Virus record (IMG/VR): IMGVR_UViG_3300044451_000175
Coordinates: 62,001 to 126,000 of that record
DNA: 64,000 nucleotides
From: a virus
Direction: 5' to 3' (one strand)
Under the pieces are notes generated by a model. It was not told where the DNA came from, did no database searches, and worked only from the letters and a program-made list of their open reading frames with translations. Each line of letters starts with the position of its first letter. The first letter of the stretch is position 1. This document shows positions 1 to 7,366 of the stretch, piece after piece. The translations under genes and the position numbers were made by a program.

Positions 1-1
1 C

Positions 2-130
2 GCGACGTGGAAGGAGATCGGAAACAAGATCGGCTGGTGCCAAAACACCGCCAAAGAACACTACGAACGCTACCTTCAAAGGGAGAACGGCAATGCAAAG
101 GGAAAGACACCCGCTGCCGATGGAGTCTGA
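2..130 (+). CDS. C-terminal end of a helix-turn-helix protein (partial)
   Basis: Open from the left edge of the window in frame 2 and ending at TGA 128-130. The visible 42 residues read like the last helix pair of a sigma-type or homeodomain-like HTH (TWKEIGNKIG...NTAKEHYERY), followed by a short basic tail. The start lies outside the window, so the full function cannot be judged. Confidence 0.55.
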   Translation, partial: ATWKEIGNKIGWCQNTAKEHYERYLQRENGNAKGKTPAADGV

Positions 131-401
131 CGAGATGGCCGAAGCCCTCCGGGTTTCGCATTGCGACCGCAAGAGGCAGAACCACAAGTGTCAGGGCGTC
201 GTCACCATCGCCCCCGGCCAACTGCGGCTCGACTGCAAACTGTGCGGCGAGGATCGGCACACGCTGGACGAGACGATGGTTCTGGTGCGAGAGGCCAGAG
301 AGATCTGTGACATCGTCGGCGTGAACTACGACGCACTGGACGCTCAGAAGAGACGTGAATTGTTGTTGGCGGTACTGGATCTGGCTCAGAACGGCCTGTG
401 A
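93..401 (+). CDS. Small zinc-finger-like protein
   Basis: 102 aa, unknown function. A CxxC pair (LDCKLCG) and an upstream H-C/C pair suggest one bound zinc; the C-terminal half is predicted helical. The ATG at 93 has a GGGAG-like ribosome site about 8 bases upstream but overlaps the previous gene by 38 bases; an ATG at 120 would overlap by only 11 and is the alternative start. The gene ends at the perfect stem 406-451, shared with the convergent gene on the other strand. Confidence 0.6.
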   Translation: MQRERHPLPMESDEMAEALRVSHCDRKRQNHKCQGVVTIAPGQLRLDCKLCGEDRHTLDETMVLVREAREICDIVGVNYDALDAQKRRELLLAVLDLAQNGL

Positions 402-405
402 CGCA

Positions 406-451
406 CTCAGTCCGGCAGATTCCACATTGCTGCTTCCTCTGCCGGACTGAG
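406..451. terminator. Bidirectional hairpin between convergent genes
   Basis: Perfect 14-bp stem, 406-419 paired with 438-451, with an 18-base loop. It sits exactly between the stop codons of two convergent genes (401 on plus, 458 on minus), so it can serve both. There is no clear T-run on the plus side. Confidence 0.7.
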
Positions 452-457
452 GGTTGT

Positions 458-883
458 TCACTCGAAGTAGAAGTTGAAGTCGGCTCTCAACACGTTGATC
501 TGCTTGTCGGCTTTGCCTTCGTCCAAAACAAACGTTCCCAAGATGAGCTTGCGTTCGCCTGCGGTCCTGTCTTCCATCTCTTTTTCGATTTGGAACAACT
601 TCTCGATGATCTCGTTCAGATCCTGCCGCCACATGGTGTGGATTCTGCCTTTGAATGACATCCGCCATCGGTCAATCGATTGCAGGCTGAAGGAGATCAT
701 CGGCAGGTTGATCTTATCGACGCCCTTCTCGATGTCTTCGGCGACCAGTTCACGCGGGAGCAGCGAGGTCGATTTCTCTTCGCTGGCGTAAATCGTTTTG
801 ACTTGGTGTTCTTTGCCACTCTTGTCTCGTACCGTCACTTTTTGAAACAGCTTCATCAGTGCTTCTTCGTTCTCGCGGATCAT
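458..883 (-). CDS. T4 gp15-like tail sheath stabiliser / completion protein
   Basis: 141 aa. The order of motifs follows T4/cyanophage gp15: an N-terminal strand with a short loop (KVTVRDKSGKEHQVKTIYAS), then KINLPMISFSL, a helix WRQDLNEIIEKLF that matches the 'D(D/N)xxQIxEQIL' region of gp15, and an ending strand VLRADFNFYFE. In T4 gp15 caps the contracted tail tube and stabilises the sheath. The protein is shorter than T4 gp15 (about 270 aa). Start at the ATG with GAGG six bases upstream. Assignment rests on remembered family pattern only; other small tail-completion proteins are possible. Confidence 0.5.
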   Translation of the reverse strand: MIRENEEALMKLFQKVTVRDKSGKEHQVKTIYASEEKSTSLLPRELVAEDIEKGVDKINLPMISFSLQSIDRWRMSFKGRIHTMWRQDLNEIIEKLFQIEKEMEDRTAGERKLILGTFVLDEGKADKQINVLRADFNFYFE

Positions 884-964
884 TTTTCCTCGGTTGTTTG
901 AACTCCTCGGTCGGCATCTACATCTTAGTCACTTGTTTTCTTTTGGTTTGGGGTAGATACCGTT

Positions 965-1846
965 ATGCACGACCTCAAGTTCTCCGATTGGCTCAACGTC
1001 CAAGAAATGGCGCTCAGGAAAATGGAACTGGTGCCGCCGCACAACCCGGACGATCCGAAATCCGCTTGGGGGCCAAAAGGCCGCAAGTACGGTTGGGACG
1101 ACACCGACCGCAAGCTCGTCACGTCCGAGGGCGGCGTGAAGAAATTCACGAAGCTGTTCGCGAACACCGAGTGGGACTTCGAGTTTTACCTCGTGCGGTC
1201 CAAAGAAGCCGCGAAGTGGGTCGAACACGGCGAAGTGACGACAGAGTGGGTTCACGATAACATCCCGCAGATGGCGACGTACCAACCGGCCGAAGACGCC
1301 ATCAACGTGATCTTCACCAACAACACCGGCGCGGAGAAGATGCACTTCTCGGCGTGGACCGCCGCTCACCGCTTGGGCCACGTCATCCAAAGGAGTCCGA
1401 ACGTCGAGTATTGGAAGGAGTTCACGGCCGGTCTTCAAAGACAAATGGAAGGCATTCTGAGCCGCCACTACAACCACAAGGCCACCAGAGCTTTCTACGG
1501 CAGTAGTTTCCCAGACCAGAAGACGGAGAAGTTGCTCGGCCGACTCGCGACGAACATGGGTACGATGCGGTCGGCTCGCCAAAACAACATCCGCAACTAC
1601 TTCGAGTTCGCCTACGAACTCCTGGCCCAGTTCCTGACGACCAAGAACAAAGTTCAGTTCAACGGGCAGTTGGAGCGGATGCTCGCGACCAAGTTCGCGT
1701 GGGGCAAGCCGAGCGGCGGGGCGTACCAGAAGTACGACTCCGACAAAGAACAGATCGCGAGCGAGGTGGAGGACATCGCCGATTACTGTAACGAGTACCT
1801 CGAAGAAGTCATGCGAGAGTGCGTCGGCCGAACATTCGTGATGTAA
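965..1846 (+). CDS. Putative capsid-targeted protein with HxxxH motif
   Basis: 293 aa. Residues 4-11 (LKFSDWLN) match the capsid-targeting N-terminus shared by about 13 proteins in this window. There is no ribosome site; instead TAGATA lies at 954-959, five bases before the ATG, like the CTAAATA promoters of the sister genes, suggesting a leaderless late transcript. The middle holds AAHRLGH, an HxxxH pair that could bind metal, but no full HExxH is present. A stem at 1852-1882 follows the stop. Function unknown; inferred to be packaged in the head and injected. Confidence 0.65.
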   Translation: MHDLKFSDWLNVQEMALRKMELVPPHNPDDPKSAWGPKGRKYGWDDTDRKLVTSEGGVKKFTKLFANTEWDFEFYLVRSKEAAKWVEHGEVTTEWVHDNIPQMATYQPAEDAINVIFTNNTGAEKMHFSAWTAAHRLGHVIQRSPNVEYWKEFTAGLQRQMEGILSRHYNHKATRAFYGSSFPDQKTEKLLGRLATNMGTMRSARQNNIRNYFEFAYELLAQFLTTKNKVQFNGQLERMLATKFAWGKPSGGAYQKYDSDKEQIASEVEDIADYCNEYLEEVMRECVGRTFVM

Positions 1847-1851
1847 CACAA

Positions 1852-1882
1852 CGACCCAGGTGGCAATGATCCATCTGGGTCG
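1852..1882 (+). terminator. Hairpin after the 965-1846 gene
   Basis: CGACCCAG at 1852-1859 pairs with CTGGGTCG at 1875-1882, starting a few bases after the stop codon. Only a weak T-rich tail follows. Confidence 0.5.
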
Positions 1883-2215
1883 CTGAACTTTTGGGGTTAT
1901 GATTGGTCCGGCTCGCTCTGTGGTGCAAACGCTAAACGGGCTTGAATCAGCCCTTTCACTCCCACAGGGAGCTATCCTTGACGACATGCCCTTCCTCTAT
2001 GGCTCTGCCGGGCCAACGGGCCACTTCCACCGCCTAGCGGTCTTAACTAGAGGTTCCGCAACATGACGTATTCTTCCGAGAGATTTCCAACCACTCGTAT
2101 CCTTTTGCCCTCGGTTGCGATGTCGTCTTTCCGTCCATTTGGTTTTTCGGTCGAAACCTACTGGCCGTTAGAACGGTTTTGTCTCCTCGGACGCCGAAGC
2201 GTTTGAGGGTTTGAC
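1883..2215 (-). ncRNA. Candidate structured non-coding RNA, unidentified
   Basis: About 330 bases with no convincing ORF. Read on the minus strand it is unusually rich in short perfect hairpins: CCGTT/AACGG, GGTTTCGACC, CCGCTAGGCGG, GGCCCGTTGGCCC, CTCCCTGTGGGAG and GGGCTGATTCAAGCCC follow one another. The density suggests a folded RNA, possibly an omega/HEARO-like RNA left by a mobile element, but no IscB or TnpB gene is adjacent and I cannot confirm the family. Confidence 0.4.
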
Positions 2216-2219
2216 TTAT

Positions 2220-3020
2220 CTAGGCACTCACCTCAATTGTTGGTTTCAGCCACTGTACAAAAAGGTGTGGGTTTTCTCGCACATACGCCGGCATCATTTC
2301 GAGCGACACCACCTTGTTGCGCGACTCGTCCAGCGGCATTTGGCGGTCGAACGGGTCTTTGCCGGCCTTCATCCGCTCGGCGATCTTGTCCACGTCCGTA
2401 AATTGCGGCAAGTCGAACTCGACGTGCATGTACGATTCGATCTTCTTCTTCACCCGCTCCGCGCCTCCCATGAACCCGAAGTGCCAGCCCCCTTTGTCCA
2501 TCGTCAACACCGGCGACTTGTGGCGGAACGTGTGCATGTCCCACCGCTGTTCGTAGATCAGCCCCATCCGGGCGATCCGCGTACCCATCCAGTTGCTGCC
2601 GATCCGCAGGTTCAAGTAGTATTGGTAGATCTCCTGCTTGAAGGCGATGTCGCCGCGATGAAGGTAGTCCACCGCTTTTTTGACGACTGCCGCGTTGGGG
2701 ATCTCGTCAACGTCCGACATCATCACGGTGTCTTCCGGCTTGGCCCCTATCTGCAACAGCCCCTGCCACGCCATCTGCCGCTGGAACTGTTCGCGTGCGT
2801 GTGGCTCGCCTTTGGGCAACTGCGTCTTGATCACCGCAAGCTTGCGACCCCACTTGGCAAAGAACTCGCGCCGCTCATTGAACAGGAACGGCTTCGGCTT
2901 CCCCGAATGGGTACTGTCGGCTTCGACCAACACGAACTTGTCAACGACCGGGTCCAGTTCGTTGAGCCGGATCGTCAGTAGCTCGAACTCGTTGAAGAAT
3001 GGGAAGCAGTCGTAGATCAT
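2220..3020 (-). CDS. GT17-family glycosyltransferase
   Basis: 266 aa. The N-terminal MIYDCFPFFNEFELLTIRLNEL and the block VMMSDVDEIP (a DxD-type metal site) followed by QYYLN are characteristic of GT17 (beta-1,4-mannosyl-glycoprotein N-acetylglucosaminyltransferase type) proteins found in many large phages and bacteria. Last gene of a three-gene minus-strand operon; its ATG overlaps the stop of the upstream gene by 4 bases. A paralogue sits at 33596-34390. Likely modifies host or virion glycans; substrate unknown. Confidence 0.8.
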   Translation of the reverse strand: MIYDCFPFFNEFELLTIRLNELDPVVDKFVLVEADSTHSGKPKPFLFNERREFFAKWGRKLAVIKTQLPKGEPHAREQFQRQMAWQGLLQIGAKPEDTVMMSDVDEIPNAAVVKKAVDYLHRGDIAFKQEIYQYYLNLRIGSNWMGTRIARMGLIYEQRWDMHTFRHKSPVLTMDKGGWHFGFMGGAERVKKKIESYMHVEFDLPQFTDVDKIAERMKAGKDPFDRQMPLDESRNKVVSLEMMPAYVRENPHLFVQWLKPTIEVSA

Positions 3021-4456
3021 TTCAGCCCCTTCACGCGGATCACCTTGTTGTCGTAGACCTCGCGCAACTTGCCCTCTTTCAGCAGCCGGTATGATTCTTT
3101 CCAGTGCGAGCCGACGAACGGGTGGTGGTTGCCGGCTTCAATAGCCTCGGTCCCGATCTTGATCTTCTTGGCGTACCGCTCGTAGCCCCTGATCGGGTAG
3201 TGGTGCAACCACATTTCTTTCAGAAGGCCGATGGCCCCGGCGTAGTCGATGATGTTGTCCTGCCCCATCCCGATCTTGATGCCCTTGTAGGGGCGGTAGG
3301 CAAACCGGCCGCTGCACCACTTCCCGAACTTGCGGTCGTGGCGGTGGTAGATGGGCATCTGCTTGGTGCTGAACGGCTCCTCGATAAGATCGGTCGGCGG
3401 ATGCTCGTAGAGGCAATCAGCCAGCACCGCTCCGAAGTTGGGCTGCACCATTCTCAGGTTTTCCATACCGCACCAGAACTCGTCGCCGTCGATGGGAACG
3501 ACCCATGACGCCCCCCGTTCCAACGCCATCTCCCCCATTCGGCTCTGCCACAGGTCTTGACGGTACTCGTTGGACGGTTCGTCAACGATGTGGACGTTCT
3601 TGAAAGTGGCCGCGATCTCACGGGTGCGGTCGGTCGAGGCGTTATCCATTAGGATCACTTCGTCAACGCCGTTGGCGAAGTTGTGTTCGAGGCATTCGGC
3701 GAGGATGTCCTCTTCGTTACGCACCAGCATGGTGGCGACGATTTTCTGTCGTTGGTGTTCGAGCTTGATCATGCCGGGTGCCTCGCCGTTCGCGTTCTTG
3801 TAGTGCAAAGTGGGCAACTTCTCTTTGTTCAGGCCGTGTGCCTTGAGTTGGTGATCGATCAGGTGTTCGTGGCACCACGTCGCCGACTCCTTCAGCAAGT
3901 AGGTGTCCATCAGGTCGGGGAGCGTCATCATGACTTCCATCGTGTTCCGATCCGCGATGAACAGGTTGTCCGTCAACTCCATGAACACGCTGTTCTGGGG
4001 GAAGTAGACCGTTCCGGGCTTCGGCGAGAAGTCGATGGGGAGGCCGGTGAAGACGTAATCGGGGCGGAATCTAATGACGGTGTCGTACCTGAAGCCGTTC
4101 CGCTGTTCGTAGTCCTTTAGGAGCATCCACGCCCGCTTCAGGATGTGGAACATGCAGAAGCTGTCGTGACCCTGTCGGTTCTTGTGGCAACTGGCGTCGA
4201 ACTTCCGGTACTTCTCGAAGTAGCGGTTCTTCAGCACCGCCGATTCGAGTACCGCGTTGAAGTTCGAGATCTCCACCGTCTTCGCGTTGAAGATGGCCTT
4301 CGTCTTCTCCGCGTCGATCAGGGGTGCGTCGGGCGTGCATTCCTCGCGGTCCCATGTGGCGAGAAATATGTCCGCGTGGAACTTGTTTTTCATCTGCCTG
4401 ACGAACTCTTCGCTGTTGTAGCGGAGGTGGCCGGAAAGGAATATCGCTTTACGCAT
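3017..4456 (-). CDS. Two-domain glycosyltransferase (GT-like + GT2)
   Basis: 479 aa from the ATG at 4456 (the frame stays open further upstream, but the gene before it ends at 4459). Residues 1-250 look like a Rossmann-type glycosyltransferase or polysaccharide-synthesis domain (RKAIFLSGHLRYN, FRYDTVIRFRPDYVF). From about residue 265 a GT2-like domain begins (IVATMLVRNEEDILAECL, VILMDNASTDRT, VPIDGDEFW). Middle gene of the glycosyltransferase operon, three bases after the previous stop. Probably builds or decorates a surface glycan. Confidence 0.75.
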   Translation of the reverse strand: MRKAIFLSGHLRYNSEEFVRQMKNKFHADIFLATWDREECTPDAPLIDAEKTKAIFNAKTVEISNFNAVLESAVLKNRYFEKYRKFDASCHKNRQGHDSFCMFHILKRAWMLLKDYEQRNGFRYDTVIRFRPDYVFTGLPIDFSPKPGTVYFPQNSVFMELTDNLFIADRNTMEVMMTLPDLMDTYLLKESATWCHEHLIDHQLKAHGLNKEKLPTLHYKNANGEAPGMIKLEHQRQKIVATMLVRNEEDILAECLEHNFANGVDEVILMDNASTDRTREIAATFKNVHIVDEPSNEYRQDLWQSRMGEMALERGASWVVPIDGDEFWCGMENLRMVQPNFGAVLADCLYEHPPTDLIEEPFSTKQMPIYHRHDRKFGKWCSGRFAYRPYKGIKIGMGQDNIIDYAGAIGLLKEMWLHHYPIRGYERYAKKIKIGTEAIEAGNHHPFVGSHWKESYRLLKEGKLREVYDNKVIRVKGLK

Positions 4457-4458
4457 GC

Positions 4459-5025
4459 TCAGTTCTTGATGAAGAGGGGTTTGTTGATTTTGAATACCGT
4501 ACCGACCTTCTTGGCGAGCATTTCGACGTAGCGGCCGTCGTCGGCGATGTCGTTGCCGGGCCACGGGGTCGTCTTCACCACGTCGGCGGCGGCGATCCAG
4601 TTGCCCAGGTCGCACTCCGTGATCTTCGGCTGACAGCGGCAGACGCTCCAGCCGAACTCGCGGTGGAGCATGTCGCACATGACCATCTTGCAGTCGTTGC
4701 TGTCGCGGAAGACCTTCAGCATTTCTTCGAGGTAGCCGGGGACGTAGTAGTTGTCGTCGTTGGTCAAGCCGATCACGTCGCCGGTGCAGTGCTTGATCGC
4801 GAGATTGCGATACGGGTGGCCCCAGAATCCCAGAAGTGCGGGGGTTTCGAGCATGACGAGACGTGGGTCGGCGAACGACGCGACGAGTTGTTTGGCGTTG
4901 TCGTTCGGGCCGTCAGTCGTTATGATCGCTTCCCAGTCCTCGTGCGTCTGACGCTTCAGACAGAGGATCATGGCGAGCAGTCGGTCAACGGGGTACTTCA
5001 CACGCACGCAGATGGATGCTTTCAT
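4459..5025 (-). CDS. Small family 2 glycosyltransferase
   Basis: 188 aa. Starts MKASICVRVKYPVDRLLAMI, then LKRQTHEDWEAIITTDG and IGLTNDDNYY, the nucleotide-sugar and DxD-type region of a GT-A fold. Shorter than usual GT2 enzymes. First gene of the minus-strand operon, transcribed away from the tRNA array that begins at 5111. Confidence 0.75.
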   Translation of the reverse strand: MKASICVRVKYPVDRLLAMILCLKRQTHEDWEAIITTDGPNDNAKQLVASFADPRLVMLETPALLGFWGHPYRNLAIKHCTGDVIGLTNDDNYYVPGYLEEMLKVFRDSNDCKMVMCDMLHREFGWSVCRCQPKITECDLGNWIAAADVVKTTPWPGNDIADDGRYVEMLAKKVGTVFKINKPLFIKN

Positions 5026-5110
5026 CTGAAAGCATTGTAGTCCGAAACTTTTTCTAGATTTTTTTCAAGTCTGGTGTTGGAAATCGAAAACAAGGTCGCT
5101 ACTATAAACA

Positions 5111-5181
5111 TGCGGAGTGGAGGAGAGGTTCCTTGTGAGGCTCATAACCTCAAGACGCTGGTTCGAGTCCAGCCTCCGTAA
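5111..5181 (+). tRNA. tRNA with CAT anticodon (Met or Ile2)
   Basis: TGCGGAG pairs with CTCCGTA; anticodon arm TGAGG-CTCATAA-CCTCA; T-loop TTCGAGT. First tRNA of the array. Without initiator features, elongator Met or lysidine-modified Ile are both possible. Confidence 0.9.
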
Positions 5182-5187
5182 CTAGAC

Positions 5188-5258
5188 TGCGGGTTGGAGG
5201 AGAGGTTCCTTGTGAGGCTCATAACCTCAAGACACTGGTTCGAGTCCAGTACCCGCGA
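5188..5258 (+). tRNA. tRNA with CAT anticodon (Met or Ile2)
   Basis: TGCGGGT pairs with ACCCGCG; same anticodon arm and D-arm as the previous tRNA, so a recent duplication with a changed acceptor stem. Confidence 0.9.
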
Positions 5259-5637
5259 CTCAGGCAGACGGAAAGAATTTTGGAAATCTGCCAAAAGGCG
5301 TGAACCACTTACGGGTGAAAGCGTCTATACTACACGGGCCGACGATGTCCATCCAAAAGGGATGGCTCACTCGACCCAAACCCAATGAAGCCGTAGGGGT
5401 GGATTTGGGGTCCAAATAATGCGAGTTCAATCTCGCGGAAGTCACTGCCATGTTCGTCGTAAACCACAAGCCAGGGAAACAGATGCAAGCGCAGGCAGTG
5501 CGCGTTTGCACTGGCATTACCGTCAACGGACCCGCCGCCGCATGGTGCGAACGTCCGCAAGGTAATGATAAGACCAAGACTCCCTGACTTCTCATCAGAG
5601 ATCAGTCGGGGATTAACTCCCCCGGCGATAGCACACA
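5259..5637 (+). ncRNA. Candidate structured RNA upstream of a strong terminator
   Basis: About 380 bases with no credible ORF. Several hairpins are visible: CCATCC/GGATGG, ATTTGG/CCAAAT, GCGAG-TTCAAT-CTCGC at about 5421-5436, GCAGTGC/GCACTGC and GGGGATTAACTCCCC. It ends in a Rho-independent terminator at 5638. The GCGAG/CTCGC T-loop-like hairpin recurs twice in 11807-11990. GOLLD-like phage RNAs beside tRNA arrays are a known type, but I cannot confirm that identity. Confidence 0.4.
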
Positions 5638-5680
5638 AGAACCCTCGCCGGGGTCAAAGCTCTGGCGAGGGTTCTTTCGT
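5638..5680 (+). terminator. Rho-independent terminator
   Basis: AGAACCCTCGCC (5638-5649) pairs with GGCGAGGGTTCT (5664-5675), a 12-bp stem followed by a T-rich run. Confidence 0.85.
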
Positions 5681-5723
5681 TTGGGAGACTGAGATGACGT
5701 ATAAACGCAGGGGCTTTTAATCT

Positions 5724-5797
5724 GGCCCCGAAAGCTTTAGCTAGATGAGCAACAGCCTTTTAAGCTGTGGAAGAGGGTGCGATTCCCTACGGGGCTA
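5724..5797 (+). tRNA. tRNA-Lys(TTT)
   Basis: GGCCCCG pairs with CGGGGCT; anticodon arm ACAGC-CTTTTAA-GCTGT; T-loop TGCGATT. Confidence 0.93.
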
Positions 5798-5803
5798 CTG
5801 AAT

Positions 5804-5876
5804 GGCCCGCTTGCTACAACGGAGAAGCGCCGAGCTTTTAACTCGGTCACGGTCGGTTCGATTCCGACGCGGGCTA
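5804..5876 (+). tRNA. tRNA-Lys(TTT), second copy
   Basis: GGCCCGC pairs with GCGGGCT; anticodon arm CCGAG-CTTTTAA-CTCGG. Body differs from the first Lys(TTT), so not a simple tandem copy. Confidence 0.93.
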
Positions 5877-5981
5877 CTCCAAATGACGTGTAATTGTGTT
5901 GTCGTTGTCACCGCGAGTTGCATGCCAACTTGCTTGACAAAATCACACTGCAAAAGACTTACGAAGCTGAATGGGAAAGAC

Positions 5982-6055
5982 GGCTGTGTAGCATAATTGG
6001 TAGTGCGACGGTTTCATAAGCCGTGTCAGCGTCGGTTCGACTCCGACCACAGCTA
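5982..6055 (+). tRNA. tRNA with CAT anticodon (third)
   Basis: GGCTGTG pairs with CACAGCT; anticodon arm ACGGT-TTCATAA-GCCGT. The loop differs from the first two CAT tRNAs, so this may be the Ile2 or the elongator member. Confidence 0.9.
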
Positions 6056-6113
6056 CTAACGCCTGGATTCATCTCCGGGCCGTTCTTTGACAAGTAGGTA
6101 AGCCATAATACGG

Positions 6114-6150
6114 TGACTCACACGTCAATTACCAGTTGACGTGTGAGTCA
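6114..6150. terminator. Long perfect hairpin between tRNAs
   Basis: 15-bp perfect inverted repeat, 6114-6128 with 6136-6150, 7-base loop, just before the next tRNA. No T-run follows; it may mark RNA processing rather than termination. Confidence 0.55.
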
Positions 6151-6158
6151 CCTGAAAC

Positions 6159-6230
6159 GGCCCGTTCGACTTCTGGCGAGGTCAGCAGTTTTTCAAACTG
6201 TTCAGGCGAGATCGAAACTCGCACGGGTCA
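6159..6230 (+). tRNA. tRNA-Glu(TTC), unusual T-loop
   Basis: GGCCCGT pairs with ACGGGTC; anticodon arm GCAGT-TTTTCAA-ACTGT. The T-loop reads ATCGAAA, so the normally invariant T54 is A. Confidence 0.88.
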
Positions 6231-6296
6231 CTGCACGACATTGCGGATGATAGAACCTGTCAAAAGGTTTAGCGCCTTCTGTAATGCGTGCTACAT

Positions 6297-6368
6297 GGCC
6301 CATTCGACTTCTAGTGAGGTCACCTGTTTCTCGAACAGGTCAGGTCGGAGCGTAACCGACATGGGTCA
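6297..6368 (+). tRNA. tRNA-Glu(CTC), unusual T-loop
   Basis: GGCCCAT pairs with ATGGGTC; anticodon arm CCTGT-TTCTCGA-ACAGG. T-loop AGCGTAA lacks the TTC signature. Closely related to the preceding Glu tRNA. Confidence 0.85.
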
Positions 6369-6387
6369 CTGACGGCTTCCAAAGAAT

Positions 6388-6458
6388 GCGGGATTGATGA
6401 AGTGGTATCGTGTCACGCTTCCAACGTGAACTCGCCGGTTCGATTCCGGCATCCCGTA
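6388..6458 (+). tRNA. tRNA-Gly(TCC)
   Basis: GCGGGAT pairs with ATCCCGT; anticodon arm TCACG-CTTCCAA-CGTGA. Confidence 0.93.
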
Positions 6459-6515
6459 CTTGCAAGGTTCCATTTTTGTCTATAGTGTGTGGGGCAACTC
6501 AAACACGAGGCAATC

Positions 6516-6812
6516 ATGAAACGGCAAAAGATCAAGCTCGAAGGCGGTCCACTGGATGGCGCGGAGATGGAGGTCGATGAACACATCTTCAAGTCCATCT
6601 TGGCTCAAGGTGGGCTGACGCTGGAGTGGCCCTTCGAGGAAGAAAAGTTCGATCCGATGAAGTTTACAGTCAGGGCGAACAAACCCGTGACGTATCAGGA
6701 TCGAGGAATGTCGTCAATCGATGATCAACCGATTTACGACTACGAATCGGCGTACCCTCTGTGGTACGAAAACGACAAGGACCAGATCATGGAAATGATC
6801 AAAGGTAATTAA
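6516..6812 (+). CDS. Small acidic protein, unknown
   Basis: 98 aa, acidic (many E and D), no recognised domain. The ATG at 6516 follows GAGG five bases upstream, and TATAGT at 6481-6486 gives a plausible -10 box; the frame is open further upstream but lacks a ribosome site. It ends ten bases before an interrupted tRNA. Confidence 0.75.
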   Translation: MKRQKIKLEGGPLDGAEMEVDEHIFKSILAQGGLTLEWPFEEEKFDPMKFTVRANKPVTYQDRGMSSIDDQPIYDYESAYPLWYENDKDQIMEMIKGN

Positions 6813-6821
6813 GTTGATCTT

Positions 6822-6954
6822 GTTGTGGTAGCTCAGTAGTAGAGCAGCGGACATGGCGAAAGCCTGTTGTCTCGCAATTTTTGCCCGCAAGGGATGCCTG
6901 ATGGGATTACATTTTAATCCGCCGGTCGCAGGGTGCGAATCCTTGCCCACAACA
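6822..6954 (+). tRNA. tRNA-Lys(TTT) interrupted by a 59-nt element
   Basis: GTTGTGG pairs with CCACAAC. Anticodon stem GCGGA (6847-6851) pairs with TCCGC (6918-6922). Removing 6853-6911 leaves a perfect CTTTTAA loop. The insert carries the recurring motif: ...TTTTTGC, CCC-gcaa-GGG, GATG, GGGATTACA. The T-stem is 6 bp, giving a 13-bp acceptor/T stack as in the other interrupted tRNAs. Confidence 0.8.
6853..6911 (+). ncRNA. Recurring compact RNA element (insert form D)
   Basis: 59 nt inside the anticodon loop of tRNA-Lys. Contains a small GGC-gaaa-GCC hairpin at its 5' side, TTTTTGC, a CCC/GGG hairpin closed by GCAA, then GATG and GGGATTACA. The GGC-gaaa-GCC hairpin matches the GCC-gaaa-GGC hairpin in the free-standing copy at 23337. 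Confidence 0.75.
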
Positions 6955-6960
6955 CTAGAC

Positions 6961-7035
6961 TGCCGAAGATTCAGTGCTGGTACTGTAGTTCGCCTTTGAA
7001 GCGAAATGTCTCAGGTTCGATTCCTGATTCGGCAA
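6961..7035 (+). tRNA. tRNA-Gln(TTG)
   Basis: TGCCGAA pairs with TTCGGCA; anticodon arm TTCGC-CTTTGAA-GCGAA. Confidence 0.92.
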
Positions 7036-7040
7036 CTTAC

Positions 7041-7114
7041 CAGGGCGTGGGAAAGCTTGGAAATCCGCTTGCGTCGGAAGCAAGAGATCGGCGGTTCAAA
7101 TCCGCCCGCCCTGA
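7041..7114 (+). tRNA. tRNA-Pro(CGG)
   Basis: CAGGGCG pairs with CGCCCTG; anticodon arm CTTGC-GTCGGAA-GCAAG. Confidence 0.9.
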
Positions 7115-7117
7115 CTT

Positions 7118-7188
7118 CGGGGATTGGTATAGTGGAAGCACACATGCTTCGGGAGCATGTAGCGCAGGTTCGATTCCTGTATCCCCGA
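7118..7188 (+). tRNA. tRNA-Pro(CGG), second
   Basis: CGGGGAT pairs with ATCCCCG; anticodon arm CATGC-TTCGGGA-GCATG. Three bases after the previous Pro tRNA but with a different body. Confidence 0.92.
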
Positions 7189-7238
7189 CTGAATAGGAAG
7201 GAATAGGAAAGCCTTCCGAAATGATCGAAGTAAAACAT

Positions 7239-7313
7239 TGTCGAGGATTGAGTGCTGGTACTCTTGTCTGCCTCTGAAGCAGAATGTCTCAGGTTCGATT
7301 CCTGACTCGACAA
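7239..7313 (+). tRNA. tRNA-Gln(CTG)
   Basis: TGTCGAG pairs with CTCGACA; anticodon arm TCTGC-CTCTGAA-GCAGA. D-arm shared with Gln(TTG) at 6961. Confidence 0.92.
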
Positions 7314-7320
7314 CTAGATT

Positions 7321-7361
7321 GGCTCTGAGATTTGTGTTTTTCAGAGCCGACTTGCTAAGAT
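7321..7361 (+). promoter_or_regulatory. Hairpin plus leaderless promoter of HNH gene
   Basis: GGCTCTGA/TCAGAGCC hairpin at 7321-7348, T-rich in the loop, followed by TAAGAT at 7356-7361, five bases before the HNH start codon. The same hairpin-plus-tight -10 layout precedes most HNH paralogues here. Confidence 0.6.
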
Positions 7362-7366
7362 AGTGT

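Noticed and set aside
929-1987. Long minus-strand ORF of 352 codons opposite the 965-1846 gene
   Set aside because: Composition is the Arg/Val/Leu-rich type seen in antisense frames of GC-rich genes; the plus-strand gene has promoter, motif and terminator.
6231-6296. A possible extra tRNA between the two Glu tRNAs
   Set aside because: An AACCT/AGGTT hairpin exists, but there is no acceptor pairing and no T-arm.
5194-6372. Several ORFs across the first tRNAs
   Set aside because: They run through complete tRNA genes and have no ribosome sites or coding character.
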